Of a stretch of 64,000 nt of DNA, positions 1 through 8,578 are shown one piece after another. The stretch comes from Franconibacter helveticus LMG 23732. GTDB lineage: Bacteria > Pseudomonadota > Gammaproteobacteria > Enterobacterales > Enterobacteriaceae. The stretch is taken from positions 1-64,000 of the forward strand of contig NZ_AWFX01000011.1 in NCBI RefSeq assembly GCF_000463115.2, written 5' to 3'. Numbering within the stretch: position 1 is the first letter of the stretch; every line of letters begins with the position of its first letter. The notes beneath the pieces are model-generated. The model worked only from the letters and a program-made list of their open reading frames with translations. It ran no database searches and was not told where the DNA came from. The position numbers and the translations under genes were made by a program.

Positions 1-57
1 GTGGAGCTGCATGACAAAGTCATCGGGCATTATCTGAACATAAAACACTATCAATAA
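1..57 (+). CDS. insB: IS1 transposase InsB, C-terminal 18 residues
   Basis: The frame from base 1 reads VELHDKVIGHYLNIKHYQ and stops at 55-57. This is the C-terminus of IS1 InsB, the frameshift partner of InsA in the IS1 transposase. Only the end is in the window, so whether the copy is intact is unknown. Confidence 0.9.
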   Translation: MELHDKVIGHYLNIKHYQ

Positions 58-72
58 GTTGGAGTCATTACC
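1..72 (+). mobile_element. IS1 right end (partial, cut by window edge)
   Basis: The first 72 bases read as the 3' end of IS1: the last codons of InsB, then the right terminal inverted repeat, which ends ...GTTGGAGTCATTACC. The rest of the element lies left of the window. The next bases (73-81, gcatggttc) would be one copy of the 8-9 bp target duplication that IS1 makes; the partner copy cannot be seen. The insertion lies inside an amidohydrolase gene whose tail follows directly. Recognised from memory of the IS1 end. Confidence 0.93.
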
Positions 73-167
73 GCATGGTTCACAACCCGGGCTACGACTT
101 TAACGATGAAATCATCTCCACCGGCGCGTCGTTTTTCTCGCGCCTGGTTGAATCTTACTGCCGCTAA
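73..167 (+). pseudogene. C-terminal remnant of an M20-family amidohydrolase cut by IS1
   Basis: Right after the IS1 end an open frame encodes MVHNPGYDFNDEIISTGASF and ten more residues, stopping at 165-167. The pattern (HNPxxDFNDE, then GASF and LVE) is typical of the last 30 residues of M20/M40 peptidases of the hippurate hydrolase/aminoacylase type, where the histidine near the end belongs to the metal-site region. The upstream part of the gene must lie beyond IS1. The binding protein 15 bases downstream was probably in the same operon, so the transposon may also reduce its transcription or drive it from an outward promoter. Confidence 0.75.
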
Positions 168-181
168 TACAGGATGTTGCT

Positions 182-958
182 ATGAAAAAGTTTATGCTGC
201 CGCTGCTCGCGCTGTTAATTTCCGCGCCTGCGCTGGCGAATGAAATTAAGGAAATTCGTTTCGGGGTAGACCCGACCTTCGCGCCGTTTGAATCAAAAGA
301 TATCGACGGCAAGGTTATCGGCTTCGATGTGGATTTAGGCAACGCGATTTGCCAGAAGCTACAGGCGAAATGCGTCTGGGTGGAAAATAATTTCGACGGC
401 ATTATTCCGGCGCTGAAGGCGCGCAAGTTCGACGCCATTCTCTCCGGCATGTATGTCACCGATAAACGCAAAGAGCAGATTGATTTCACCGACAAGCTCT
501 ATAACGGCCCGGTCTTTTTAGTGGCGCGCAAGGGCGCCTTTACTGCGCCGGATATTAAAGAGTTGAAAGGAAAAACCATCGGCGTGGAGCAGGGTTCCGC
601 CCAGGAAACGTATGCCAATAAATACTGGCGCAACGCGGGCGTGAATGTGGTGGCGTATCAGGGTGCGGACCGTGTGATTCAGGACCTGGAGTCCGGGCGT
701 ATCGACGGCGCCGTACTCTCGGGCGTGATGGCGGAATACAGCTTCCTGAAAAAGCCGCAGGGAAGAGATTACGCCTTCGTGGGCGGCGCGCTTCAGGATA
801 ACGAGCTGTTCGGCGCGGGTGCGGCGATTGGCCTGCGTAAAGACGACGCTGCGCTTCGCGAAGCGATCAACGGCGCGATTGCCCAGATCCTGGCAGACGG
901 CACCTATAAAAAGCTGGCCTCGCAATATTTCAGCTTCGATATTTACTCCGGCGCGTAA
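182..958 (+). CDS. Periplasmic polar amino-acid ABC transporter binding protein (HisJ/ArgT type)
   Basis: The protein has 258 residues with a Sec signal peptide at 1-19 (MKKFMLPLLALLISAPALA, cleavage before NEI). It belongs to the SBP_bac_3 family: FGVDPTFAPFE at the start of the mature chain, GFDVDLGNAIC, DAILSGM and the hinge region GKTIGVEQGSAQ. Family members bind lysine/arginine/ornithine or histidine, but the ligand cannot be read from the sequence. An AGGA sits seven bases before the ATG. No permease or ATPase follows, so any partners must lie left of the IS1 copy. A hairpin terminator closes the unit. Confidence 0.85.
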   Translation: MKKFMLPLLALLISAPALANEIKEIRFGVDPTFAPFESKDIDGKVIGFDVDLGNAICQKLQAKCVWVENNFDGIIPALKARKFDAILSGMYVTDKRKEQIDFTDKLYNGPVFLVARKGAFTAPDIKELKGKTIGVEQGSAQETYANKYWRNAGVNVVAYQGADRVIQDLESGRIDGAVLSGVMAEYSFLKKPQGRDYAFVGGALQDNELFGAGAAIGLRKDDAALREAINGAIAQILADGTYKKLASQYFSFDIYSGA

Positions 959-965
959 TAAAAAG

Positions 966-989
966 AGCGGCTTGCGGGCCGCTTATTTT
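966..989 (+). terminator. Rho-independent terminator after the binding protein
   Basis: The arms AGCGGC (966-971) and GCCGCT (978-983) enclose a TTGCGG loop and are followed by TATTTTC. It lies just past the stop codon at 958. Confidence 0.75.
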
Positions 990-1067
990 CCCTCCCTGAA
1001 TTGATGAATTTCCCCCGCTCCCGGCTTGCTTTACACTTCGCGTAACTTAGTGAAAAGGAAAAGCGTT

Positions 1068-2105
1068 ATGGCGGGGTACTGGAAAGATTTTCGCGACCGG
1101 GACAACAGCTGGCAGGGGCTGGAATTTGTTATTCAGGATAAACCCGCTGCCGGGCTCGCCATGGAGATGCTGAGCGGCCACGCCAGCCGTATGGCGCTCA
1201 ACGCCCAGGGGACGCCGCTCTTCTGGGCCTCGGTGCTGGCAGACCACTCCGGCGTCTGGCTGGTGTTCAATGCCGACCATTCCTGCGCGCAGGCGCTGCT
1301 GCCGCCAGTCACCTCTGCTGATGTCGAAACCATCAAAAAAGCGGGGCCGGAAGCCCGGCTTTCACAGTGGAGCCGTTACTTCGCGCAGCGCCTGATAGAT
1401 TCCCCCGCCGCGCTGCTGCCCGCCCGCCGCTGGCTGCTGCGCCCGATGACCCAGGTAAAGCCCGCCGCGCCATATGCGATAAACGCCTCTCTGCCTTTAG
1501 CGCAGTGGCGTTTTAACTCTCCCGCCAGTAGCCAGCATATCTGGTGCGACTGGACGCTCTACGGCGAAGATTTCCCGAACCTGACAAACCCGGAAAAAGT
1601 AAAGCTGGTGGACTGGTGGTGGGGCGGCAACCTGCTGCTCGGGCGCTACGCCATCACGCCTGAAGAAGGGCGGCTGAAGTGGTGGCGCAAGAAGTGCCGT
1701 GAAGGCGCGCTGCCGCCGGTGCTGGTCTGGTATATCGCGGGCCTCGCGTCGTTTGTGGTGCTGGACGGACACTATCGTTTGCAGGCGGCGATAGCAGAGG
1801 GTATTGCGCCCGATTTCCTGGTGCTGAGCGAATTGAGCGAGCACGACTATCCGCTGGACCCGGAGCACGAAGCGCGCATCCTGCATGCCCTTGAGATGCA
1901 GCAGCGCAAAAATCCGCAGTTCAACGTCGACGGCATCAACCAGACGCTGATGAATCTCTACGACAACCGCTATTACTACGCGCCCACCCACAGCCGCGCC
2001 ATTTTAGGCAACGGCGAAGCCTGGGCGCAGGAACTCACCGCCTACCTGCAAAAACATGGTCTGGCGGATGCGTATCTGGAGAAGATTTTGCAGCGTCAGG
2101 AATAA
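1068..2105 (+). CDS. Uncharacterised protein with a ParB/sulfiredoxin-like motif
   Basis: The protein has 345 residues when started at the ATG at 1068, which has AAGGAA eight bases upstream; an in-frame ATG at 1026 lacks such a site. I do not recognise the family as a whole. It is rich in tryptophan and has no signal peptide or clear membrane segment. Residues about 225-250 read ASFVVLDGHYRLQAAIAEG, close to the DGHHR-type motif of ParB/sulfiredoxin-fold domains. The part before it (ARRWLLRPM, DWTLYGEDFP) looks like an interaction domain, but this is a guess. It stands alone between two terminators, so it is probably monocistronic. Confidence 0.7.
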   Translation: MAGYWKDFRDRDNSWQGLEFVIQDKPAAGLAMEMLSGHASRMALNAQGTPLFWASVLADHSGVWLVFNADHSCAQALLPPVTSADVETIKKAGPEARLSQWSRYFAQRLIDSPAALLPARRWLLRPMTQVKPAAPYAINASLPLAQWRFNSPASSQHIWCDWTLYGEDFPNLTNPEKVKLVDWWWGGNLLLGRYAITPEEGRLKWWRKKCREGALPPVLVWYIAGLASFVVLDGHYRLQAAIAEGIAPDFLVLSELSEHDYPLDPEHEARILHALEMQQRKNPQFNVDGINQTLMNLYDNRYYYAPTHSRAILGNGEAWAQELTAYLQKHGLADAYLEKILQRQE

Positions 2106-2110
2106 GCGAA

Positions 2111-2131
2111 AGCCAGCGCCGCTGGCTTTTT
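2111..2131 (+). terminator. Terminator between the 1068 gene and the ABC importer
   Basis: AGCCAGC (2111-2117) pairs with GCTGGCT (2121-2127) around GCC, and a T-run follows on the plus strand. It lies between convergent genes. Confidence 0.8.
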
Positions 2132-2150
2132 ATTGTGGAATTTGTCTCTC

Positions 2151-3104
2151 TTAAACCCGCTCCAGCCCCAGCATGCCCCGCGCCTGAATAAAGCAGAGCA
2201 GCAATATTCCCCAAAGCGCCATGGTCAGGTAGGGACTGATGCCGAGGATATTGAAGCCGCTCTCGATGGTTTGCAGCAGAAACAGCGCCAGCACCATGCC
2301 GACGATGCGCCCGGCGCCGCCGTCCGGATTCACCCCGCCAAGCACAGCGGCGAGAATGGAAACCAGCAGGTAAGATTCGCCATACGACGACTTGGCGGAG
2401 TTAAGCTTCGACATCATCAGAAACGCCGCCACGCAGCAGAGCAGGGCGGAGATAACGTAAACCCAGATCAGCACGCGGCGGGTATTAATGCCGGAATACC
2501 AGGTGGCGCGCTCGTTGGCGCCAATCAGGTAGATGGCGCGCCCGAGCGGGCTTTTCTCAAGCACGACCCACAGCCCCAGCGCCACCGCCGCGAACAGCCA
2601 CATCGGCAGCGGAATGCCGAACCACTGCGCGCCGTTCAGCCACAGCACCCAGTCCGGGTAGTTGGCGATGGCGCTGCCGCCGGTTATCAGAATGTTCACC
2701 CCCTTGAGCAGCGTCATCATCCCAAGCGTCGCCAGAATCGGCGAGACGCGAATGCCAGCAATCAACACGCCGTTGCACAGCCCAATAATCACCGCCGCCC
2801 CTGCGCCCGCCAGCAGCGTGGCGACAGCGGTGCCAACGCCTGGCGGGTAGCTGGTGGCGACCCACGCCATGACCAGCGAGCAGGCGTTGGCGGTAGCGAT
2901 AATCGAAAGGTTAATGCCGCCGCACAGCATGGTCACCGCCATCGCCAGCGCCAGAATGCCCAGCACCGGCATCTGCGAGGCGATGGACTGAAAGTTGCTG
3001 GCGGACCAGAACACCTCCGGCATGGTGATGCTGAACGCAATTACCACCAGTGCCAGCAGGCCAATCAGGTAAGTTTCAACGTTATTACGCCACGAACGTT
3101 TCAT
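2151..3104 (-). CDS. Sugar ABC transporter permease 2 (RbsC/LsrD type)
   Basis: This is a 317-residue membrane protein of the BPD_transp_2 (ribose/AI-2) permease family with about eight to ten hydrophobic segments. The ATG at 3104 overlaps the TGA of the upstream permease (ATGA), which marks it as the start even though the frame is open to 3134. Typical family stretches are GGINLSI near residue 80 and AAVLGGVNPDGGAGR near the C-terminus. It is the last gene of a four-gene importer operon on the minus strand. The substrate is not known. Confidence 0.85.
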   Translation of the reverse strand: MKRSWRNNVETYLIGLLALVVIAFSITMPEVFWSASNFQSIASQMPVLGILALAMAVTMLCGGINLSIIATANACSLVMAWVATSYPPGVGTAVATLLAGAGAAVIIGLCNGVLIAGIRVSPILATLGMMTLLKGVNILITGGSAIANYPDWVLWLNGAQWFGIPLPMWLFAAVALGLWVVLEKSPLGRAIYLIGANERATWYSGINTRRVLIWVYVISALLCCVAAFLMMSKLNSAKSSYGESYLLVSILAAVLGGVNPDGGAGRIVGMVLALFLLQTIESGFNILGISPYLTMALWGILLLCFIQARGMLGLERV

Positions 3105-4072
3105 AACAGGCTCCGGTTCTGGTGCTGGCTCCATGCGGTGGCGCTGATGCTAACAACGATGATCGCGCCGGTAATCAGCGTCTGCCAGTAAGAGGAGACG
3201 CCAAGCAGGTTAAGGCCGTTCTGCATGACGGCGAGCAGCACAACCCCCAGCAGCGTGCCGGTGAGCGTGCCGCGCCCGCCTGTCAGGCTGGTGCCGCCAA
3301 GCACCACCGCCGCCAGCACGGTTAGCTCGTAGCCGAGCAGCGAATCGGGCGCCACGGTCATCACCGTCCACGACTGCACCACGCCCGCCGCGCCGGACAT
3401 CAGCCCCATATAGCCGTAAACAAAGAGTTGCAGCTTCAGCACGCTAAAGCCGATGCGGCTTGCAGACTCCCGGTTGCCGCCCATGGCGTAAATCTGGCGG
3501 CCCACGGCGGTAAAGTTCATGAGAAAGGCGGTAAGCAGCACCACCGCAATCATGGCGATGAGCGGCAGCCCCAGGCCGTAGTCGTAGCCGTCCGCGTCGG
3601 TAAATTTAAACAGCATGATCCCTTGCTCGAACCAGGGCGGAAAGTCATACAGCCACACCCCTTTGCTGAGCCACAGCAGCAGCCCGTAAAAGATGTTCAG
3701 CGTCGAAATGGTGATGATGATGGAGGGCACCCGCAGCCGGTTAACCAGCAGCGCGTTAACCAGCCCCAGCAGCACGCCAATGCCGCCCGCCGCCAGAAAC
3801 GCCACGGCGAAGTTGCCGCCAATCTTCTGCAACAGCAGCACCATGCCGTACTGGGCGATGATGGTCATGGCGGGGAAAGAGATATCGATGCCGCCGGAAA
3901 TCAGCACCACAAACAGCCCGCAGGCCAGGATGGTCAGCATCGCGTAGTTGTTCACCAGGTCGTAGAGGTTGCCGAAGGTTAAAAACTCCTCCGTGCGCCA
4001 GGCAAGCGCGGCAAACAGGATGACGATAAGCAGCGCCAGCCAGACTTCATGCCTTTTTCTCAGTTCAGCCAT
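3101..4072 (-). CDS. Sugar ABC transporter permease 1 (RbsC/LsrC type)
   Basis: The protein has 323 residues in the same family as its neighbour, with the diagnostic ISGGIDISFPAM after the second membrane segment and VVLGGTSLTGGRGTLTGTLLG near the end. Two different permeases imply a heterodimeric channel, as in LsrC/LsrD or RhaP/RhaQ. The start overlaps the ATPase gene end by eight bases, and the end overlaps the next permease by four, so the operon is translationally coupled. No lsr or rha enzyme genes are close. Confidence 0.86.
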   Translation of the reverse strand: MAELRKRHEVWLALLIVILFAALAWRTEEFLTFGNLYDLVNNYAMLTILACGLFVVLISGGIDISFPAMTIIAQYGMVLLLQKIGGNFAVAFLAAGGIGVLLGLVNALLVNRLRVPSIIITISTLNIFYGLLLWLSKGVWLYDFPPWFEQGIMLFKFTDADGYDYGLGLPLIAMIAVVLLTAFLMNFTAVGRQIYAMGGNRESASRIGFSVLKLQLFVYGYMGLMSGAAGVVQSWTVMTVAPDSLLGYELTVLAAVVLGGTSLTGGRGTLTGTLLGVVLLAVMQNGLNLLGVSSYWQTLITGAIIVVSISATAWSQHQNRSLL

Positions 4073-5549
4073 TCACCACCCCGGCAATCTGCTCCTGTGA
4101 ACTCTGGTCCGGCAGGAAGCTGTGGGTAATACGCCCCTTCTGCATCACCAGAATGCGGTGGCTTTGATACCACGCTTCTTCAATCTCATCGCACACCATC
4201 AGCACCGCGATGCCGTGCGAGGCAAGGTCGCTGATGATGTGATAAATCCCCGCTTTGTTGGCGATATCCACCCCAACCGTAGGGCTGTCGAGAATTAACA
4301 ACTTCGGGGTAATGGCGAGCCATTTAGCGATAGACACGCGCTGCGCGTTGCCGCCGGACAGGGTGTTAACAGCAAGCCGCGTATCAGACGTTTTAATGGT
4401 CAGCGCTTTTACCAGCCGGTCGACCAGCGCGCGGGTTTTCGCCTCGCTGATAAGCCCGAAAGCCCCCTTCACCTGGTGAAACACGGTGCTGATGACGTTG
4501 TTCTCAATCGACTGGGTCATGACCAGACCGCGCGACATGCGGTCTTCTGAAACGTACCCGATGCCATGACGAATGGCGTCCTGGTTGCTGTGAAAACGCA
4601 CCGGATGGCCGTTAATCAGGATCTCACCGCGGTCGGGCTTCGTCATGCCGAACAGGCTTAAGCAAAGCTCGGTGCGGCCCGCGCCCAGCAGGCCCACAAT
4701 AGAGACCACTTCGCCCGCCTCGACCTTCAGCGACACATCCTCATATTCGCCGTGGCGGCTTAAGTTGCGCACCTCAAGCACTGGCGTGCTCTGCGCCCCC
4801 TGGCGCAGTTCGCGCACCTGATACTCGAACTCCATGCCGGTCATCAGGAAGCCGAGACGTTTGGTGGTAATGTCGCTCGCCTGCCAGGTGCCGACCAGGT
4901 TGCCGTCTTTCAGCACCGAGATGCGGTCGGAAACGGCCATCACCTCTTCAAGACGGTGGCTGACGAACACCACGCAGATGCCGCGCTCGCGAAGCTGGCG
5001 CACCACGTGCAGCAGTCCTTCCACCTCCTGATGGGTGAGCGAAGCGGTGGGTTCATCCATGATGATAAGCCGCGCGTCCTGCGCCAGCGCCCGGCAGATG
5101 GCGACAAGCTGGCAGCGGGCGATAGATAACGACTCCACTGGCGCATCCAGCGGCAGGTGAACATTAATGCTCGCCATCGCCTGCGCCGCCGCCCGGCGAA
5201 GCGCGCCGCGCTTTACCAGCAGGCCATGGTGGTAGTGGTTAATGGCGATGTTCTCCCAGACGTTGAGGTTGGGGAACAGCGATAAATCCTGGTAAATCAC
5301 CTGAATGCCCTGCGCGACGGACGCCGCCGGGTGCAGGCGCGGCCAGCTTTTGCCGCCAAGCGTTATCTGCGCGCCGTGATCCGGCTGGTAAACGCCGGAG
5401 ATAATCTTAATCAGCGTCGACTTCCCGCAGCCGTTCTGCCCCGCCAGGCAATGCACTTCGCCCGGCATAAAGTCGAGCGAGACATCGTTAAGAGCGCGGG
5501 TGCCGTGAAACGTTTTGCTGACGTGACGAAGGGAAAGGAAAGGTTCCAT
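4065..5549 (-). CDS. Sugar ABC transporter ATP-binding protein (RbsA/LsrA type)
   Basis: The 494-residue protein has two fused ABC domains. The first carries Walker A GQNGCGKST (about residues 35-43), an atypical signature LSIARCQ and Walker B LIIMDEPTASL. The second has the degenerate Walker A GLLGAGRTE and the signature LSGGNAQR with LLILDSPTVGVD, as usual for this subfamily where one site is weakened. The ATG at 5549 is chosen because CAGGGG lies just before it and the domain begins at once; the frame is open to 5585. It powers the two permeases downstream. Confidence 0.88.
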   Translation of the reverse strand: MEPFLSLRHVSKTFHGTRALNDVSLDFMPGEVHCLAGQNGCGKSTLIKIISGVYQPDHGAQITLGGKSWPRLHPAASVAQGIQVIYQDLSLFPNLNVWENIAINHYHHGLLVKRGALRRAAAQAMASINVHLPLDAPVESLSIARCQLVAICRALAQDARLIIMDEPTASLTHQEVEGLLHVVRQLRERGICVVFVSHRLEEVMAVSDRISVLKDGNLVGTWQASDITTKRLGFLMTGMEFEYQVRELRQGAQSTPVLEVRNLSRHGEYEDVSLKVEAGEVVSIVGLLGAGRTELCLSLFGMTKPDRGEILINGHPVRFHSNQDAIRHGIGYVSEDRMSRGLVMTQSIENNVISTVFHQVKGAFGLISEAKTRALVDRLVKALTIKTSDTRLAVNTLSGGNAQRVSIAKWLAITPKLLILDSPTVGVDIANKAGIYHIISDLASHGIAVLMVCDEIEEAWYQSHRILVMQKGRITHSFLPDQSSQEQIAGVVNG

Positions 5550-5597
5550 AGCATCCCCTGGTGTTAGCGCGGGGCGGTCGCCCACCCCGAAAAAGGT

Positions 5598-6593
5598 TTA
5601 ATAGAGGGAGTCGATATTCTCTTTATTGACCAGCAGCACCTTGTGAAAGCGGATGATGCGTTTGTCAGTATCCACGTCCGCTTTGCCGAGGTTTTTCAGC
5701 TCAAAACCGGGCTTGATCTCTTCGCCTTTAAACAGCGTGCTGGCCACGGCGGTAAGCGCGTAGCCTGCGGTCGCCGGGTCGTAGGTAATGCCTTCGGTAA
5801 TGTCGCCGCTTTTGATTAACGACGCCGCCTGCGACGGGATCATCATGCCGTAGACCGCCACTTTGTTTTTGGCGCGCTTCTCTTTGACTGCGCGACCTGC
5901 GCCGATCGGGCCGTTGGAGCCAAAGGAGACGACCGCTTTGAGATCCGGGTAGGTTTTCATCATATCGAGCGTGGTGCGGCGCGAGTCGTCCACGCTTTCC
6001 GCCACGGGCATACGCTTAGTGACCTCATGCATCTCCGGGTATTTCTCTTTCTGGTACTTCACCAGCAGGTCCGCCCACAGGTTGTGCTGCGGCACCGTCA
6101 GGCTGCCGACGTAAATCACATAGCCGCCTTTGCCGCCCATGCGCTTCGCCATATGCTCTACGTACTCGGCGGCGAACTTCTCGTTATCGATGATTTCCAC
6201 ATCCCAGTTGGCGCTGGGCTGGCCGGGGGATTCATTGGTCAGCACCACGATGCCCGCGTCCCGCGCTTTCTTAAAGACCGGCTCCAGCACGTTGGCGTCG
6301 TTCGGCACGATGGTAATGGCGTTGACCTTGCGGGCAATCAAATCTTCGATGATTTTCACCTGCTGCGGGGCGTCGGTGCTGGCCGGGCCAACCTGTGACG
6401 CATTGACATTAAACGCTTTGCCCGCTTCGACCACGCCTTCGCCCATGCGGTTAAACCACGGCATGCCATCAACTTTGGAAATGTTTACCACCGTTTTTTG
6501 CGTCGCGCTTTCGGCTGCATAAAGGGGCGCAGAGGCACACGCCATGCCGAGCAATAAAAAAGAAACCGTATTCATAACAAGTCGTTTATTCAT
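5598..6593 (-). CDS. Periplasmic sugar-binding protein (LsrB/RhaS type)
   Basis: The protein has 331 residues and a Sec signal peptide ending AAPLYAAES near residue 28. The mature part is a type I periplasmic-binding fold (Peripla_BP_4): repeated motifs include VEAGKAFNV, IEDLIARKVNAITIVPNDANVL, PDLKAVVSFGSNG and a C-terminus NKENIDSLY that resembles LsrB and the rhamnose-binding proteins. The ligand is probably a pentose, deoxyhexose or AI-2-like molecule, which I cannot resolve. It is the first gene of the operon and is separated from the ATPase gene by 48 bases. Confidence 0.85.
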   Translation of the reverse strand: MNKRLVMNTVSFLLLGMACASAPLYAAESATQKTVVNISKVDGMPWFNRMGEGVVEAGKAFNVNASQVGPASTDAPQQVKIIEDLIARKVNAITIVPNDANVLEPVFKKARDAGIVVLTNESPGQPSANWDVEIIDNEKFAAEYVEHMAKRMGGKGGYVIYVGSLTVPQHNLWADLLVKYQKEKYPEMHEVTKRMPVAESVDDSRRTTLDMMKTYPDLKAVVSFGSNGPIGAGRAVKEKRAKNKVAVYGMMIPSQAASLIKSGDITEGITYDPATAGYALTAVASTLFKGEEIKPGFELKNLGKADVDTDKRIIRFHKVLLVNKENIDSLY

Positions 6594-6766
6594 GACGTTG
6601 CCTCGTAACAGGTCAGGTGCAGAGGGGCGGGCGAGATAACGGCCCGCAGGGTAGGGAATATCTGTAAGATTTATTTAATGAATATATTGGAGAGTAAACA
6701 GGCGATTACTTCCGAGATAGTTAATAAGCTGCTACAGATATGGATAAAAAACCTCTTTTCCCCGTT

Positions 6767-6782
6767 TGTGACTGGTTTCACA
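6767..6782 (-). promoter_or_regulatory. Consensus CRP binding site upstream of the sugar ABC operon
   Basis: TGTGA CTGGTT TCACA matches the CRP core (TGTGA-N6-TCACA) at all ten defined positions. It lies about 175 bases upstream of the binding-protein ATG, with an A/T-rich stretch in between that could hold the promoter. Control by catabolite repression is therefore likely. The site is symmetric, so strand refers to the operon. Confidence 0.8.
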
Positions 6783-6889
6783 CGAGGTTGTGCAACGGCT
6801 TATAAATTAAACATGAAAATGTATTATGGCGTTTTTTAGCGCAATGAATAACCTGGGAAATTATTTTGCTTATTCCCTGAACTCAACCG

Positions 6890-6922
6890 AAAAATAAATA
6901 AAATGGCGCTGAAACGCGCCAT
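6890..6922 (-). terminator. Terminator of yjiN
   Basis: On the minus strand ATGGCGC (6922-6916) pairs with GCGCCAT (6909-6903) around a six-base loop and is followed by a T-rich tract (TTTATTTATTTTT). It lies five bases past the yjiN stop. Confidence 0.8.
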
Positions 6923-6927
6923 CGTAT

Positions 6928-8208
6928 TTACACGCCCGCCATACGCAGCAGCGCGGGAATTTGCGACAGCAGATAGAGCATTAGCCCAATCGCGCCGCCG
7001 ACCAGCGTGCCGTTAATACGGATAAACTGAAGATCTTTGCCGATATTCAGCTCAATTTGTTGCGACATATCCCGCGCGTCCCAGCTTTTTACCGTGTCGC
7101 TGATGTGGCGGGTAAGGAACGCGGCAAACTCCGGCGCCACGCTGGTGGCCGCCCGCTCAAGATGCTCGTTTAGCGAAGCGCGCAGCGCGCCATCGTTGAC
7201 CAGCGTTTCGCCGAACCACTGTCCGGCATCGGCGATGCGCTGGCGGGTGCGGGAGTCTTCGCTGTTCATATCCGCCTTAAGCCAGCCGCGCAGGTCTCCC
7301 CACAGCTCGCTCAGGTAACGGTTAAACGCCTCGTCTTCCTTGAGATAGCTTTTGATGTTTTCCGCCCGCGCCGCCATTTCCGGGTCGCTTTTCAGCCTGT
7401 CGATAAATTTCAGGGTGGCGCGGTCAAAGGCCTGGCGCAGCTGGTGGGCCTGATCCTGGCTGATGTCGTCAAGCATGGAGTTCACGGCGCTTGATACCAG
7501 CTCGGCGCTTTGCTCGCCCAGCCACTCGGTAGGCAGGATTTTTGCTTTACGCGGATGCTCGGTTTTGAGCCAGTGCACGACCTGGCGGGCGATAAACTCG
7601 CGCGAGCTCTCTTTTTGAATCAGCTTAATGAGCTGCGCAATAAGCGAATCCAGCAGTACCTGGTGGCGGTTGTTCTTCGTCAGGCTTTCCAGCACCAGCG
7701 CGCTGGAGTGCGTAAGGTCGACTTTATCAATCGCTTTATGCACCGCACGACGCAACAGCCCCTGAATGCGGCTGTCGTCGGTCAGTTCCAGAAAGCCGCT
7801 CATCACCTGTAAAAGCTGCTGGCCGACGCGCTCTGCGTTCTCCGGCTTGCTAAGCCAGGCGCCGATGATGTTTGCTGGTTCATGACGGCGAATGAGCGCC
7901 ACCAGCGATTGGGTGTCGAGAAATTTCTCCTGCACAAAGCGCCCGAGGTTATCGCCGATGCGGTCTTTGTTGCGCGGGATAATGGCGGTGTGGCGCGAGA
8001 TAAACGGCAGCGGCACGCGGCGGAACAGCGCCACCACGGCAAACCAGTCCGCCAGCGCGCCGACCATCGCCGCCTCTGATATCGCCTTCAACCCGCTCAC
8101 CCAGAAGTTCGGCGGCAGAAAGAGCGTAGTGATAAAAGTTGCTATCGCGACCAGCAGCAGCGACAGCGCCAGCCGCTTGGTACGTTTGAGTTCAGCTAAT
8201 TTTTCCAT
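6928..8208 (-). CDS. yjiN: Inner-membrane DUF445 protein YjiN
   Basis: The 426-residue protein matches E. coli YjiN in length and in stretches such as [33 protein letters not shown] and [17 protein letters not shown]. Membrane segments lie near residues 12-32 and 400-420, with a long soluble helical part between. The family function is unknown. In E. coli yjiN also lies near the restriction cluster and tsr, so it marks the conserved left border of the accessory block that follows. Confidence 0.92.
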   Translation of the reverse strand: MEKLAELKRTKRLALSLLLVAIATFITTLFLPPNFWVSGLKAISEAAMVGALADWFAVVALFRRVPLPFISRHTAIIPRNKDRIGDNLGRFVQEKFLDTQSLVALIRRHEPANIIGAWLSKPENAERVGQQLLQVMSGFLELTDDSRIQGLLRRAVHKAIDKVDLTHSSALVLESLTKNNRHQVLLDSLIAQLIKLIQKESSREFIARQVVHWLKTEHPRKAKILPTEWLGEQSAELVSSAVNSMLDDISQDQAHQLRQAFDRATLKFIDRLKSDPEMAARAENIKSYLKEDEAFNRYLSELWGDLRGWLKADMNSEDSRTRQRIADAGQWFGETLVNDGALRASLNEHLERAATSVAPEFAAFLTRHISDTVKSWDARDMSQQIELNIGKDLQFIRINGTLVGGAIGLMLYLLSQIPALLRMAGV

Positions 8209-8578
8209 GGGTTAAGCATAGAGGCGAAGGGGGGGAAGGTGCAAAGATGTTATGTGCGGCCTCAATGCGGCTAAAGGTTTAAGCGAGGGGAAAGATGGGC
8301 TCGCTTATTCTCTTGCTCATCAATAGTGAGCTCCCAGCCCGCGCAGGTGTCATGTTTGAAAGCAGCAGTATTAACTGGAACACGGCATCGGTCGCCTGGC
8401 GGACTACAGGGCAATAGGGGGTAATTTTCCATTCGTTACAAGGCGCGAATTAACTTCTTAATGGTGCAAAGCACTCTGCTAAGCCAAAGAAAAAAGTGAA
8501 GCAGCAAAGTAAGTCAGGCCCGATGCCTTTGATTTGCCGGGCCAGGCTTCAATATCAAAAACTCACTTTCCAGTCATG
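8209..8578. other. 370-base intergenic stretch without a recognisable gene
   Basis: Between the start of yjiN and the end of the DUF262 gene I see no convincing coding frame, RNA or strong repeat. It contains the yjiN promoter region near 8209-8260. The composition shifts here from the GC-rich backbone to the more A/T-rich accessory block, so an insertion junction may lie within it. Confidence 0.5.

Noticed and set aside
2133..3191. Plus-strand frame of 352 codons rich in His, Gln and Arg
   Set aside because: It is antisense to a permease gene; the composition is what a reversed membrane-protein sequence gives.
8353..8418. Short plus-strand frame of 21 codons in the gap after yjiN
   Set aside because: It has no ribosome site and no recognisable sequence; not enough to call a gene or a remnant.
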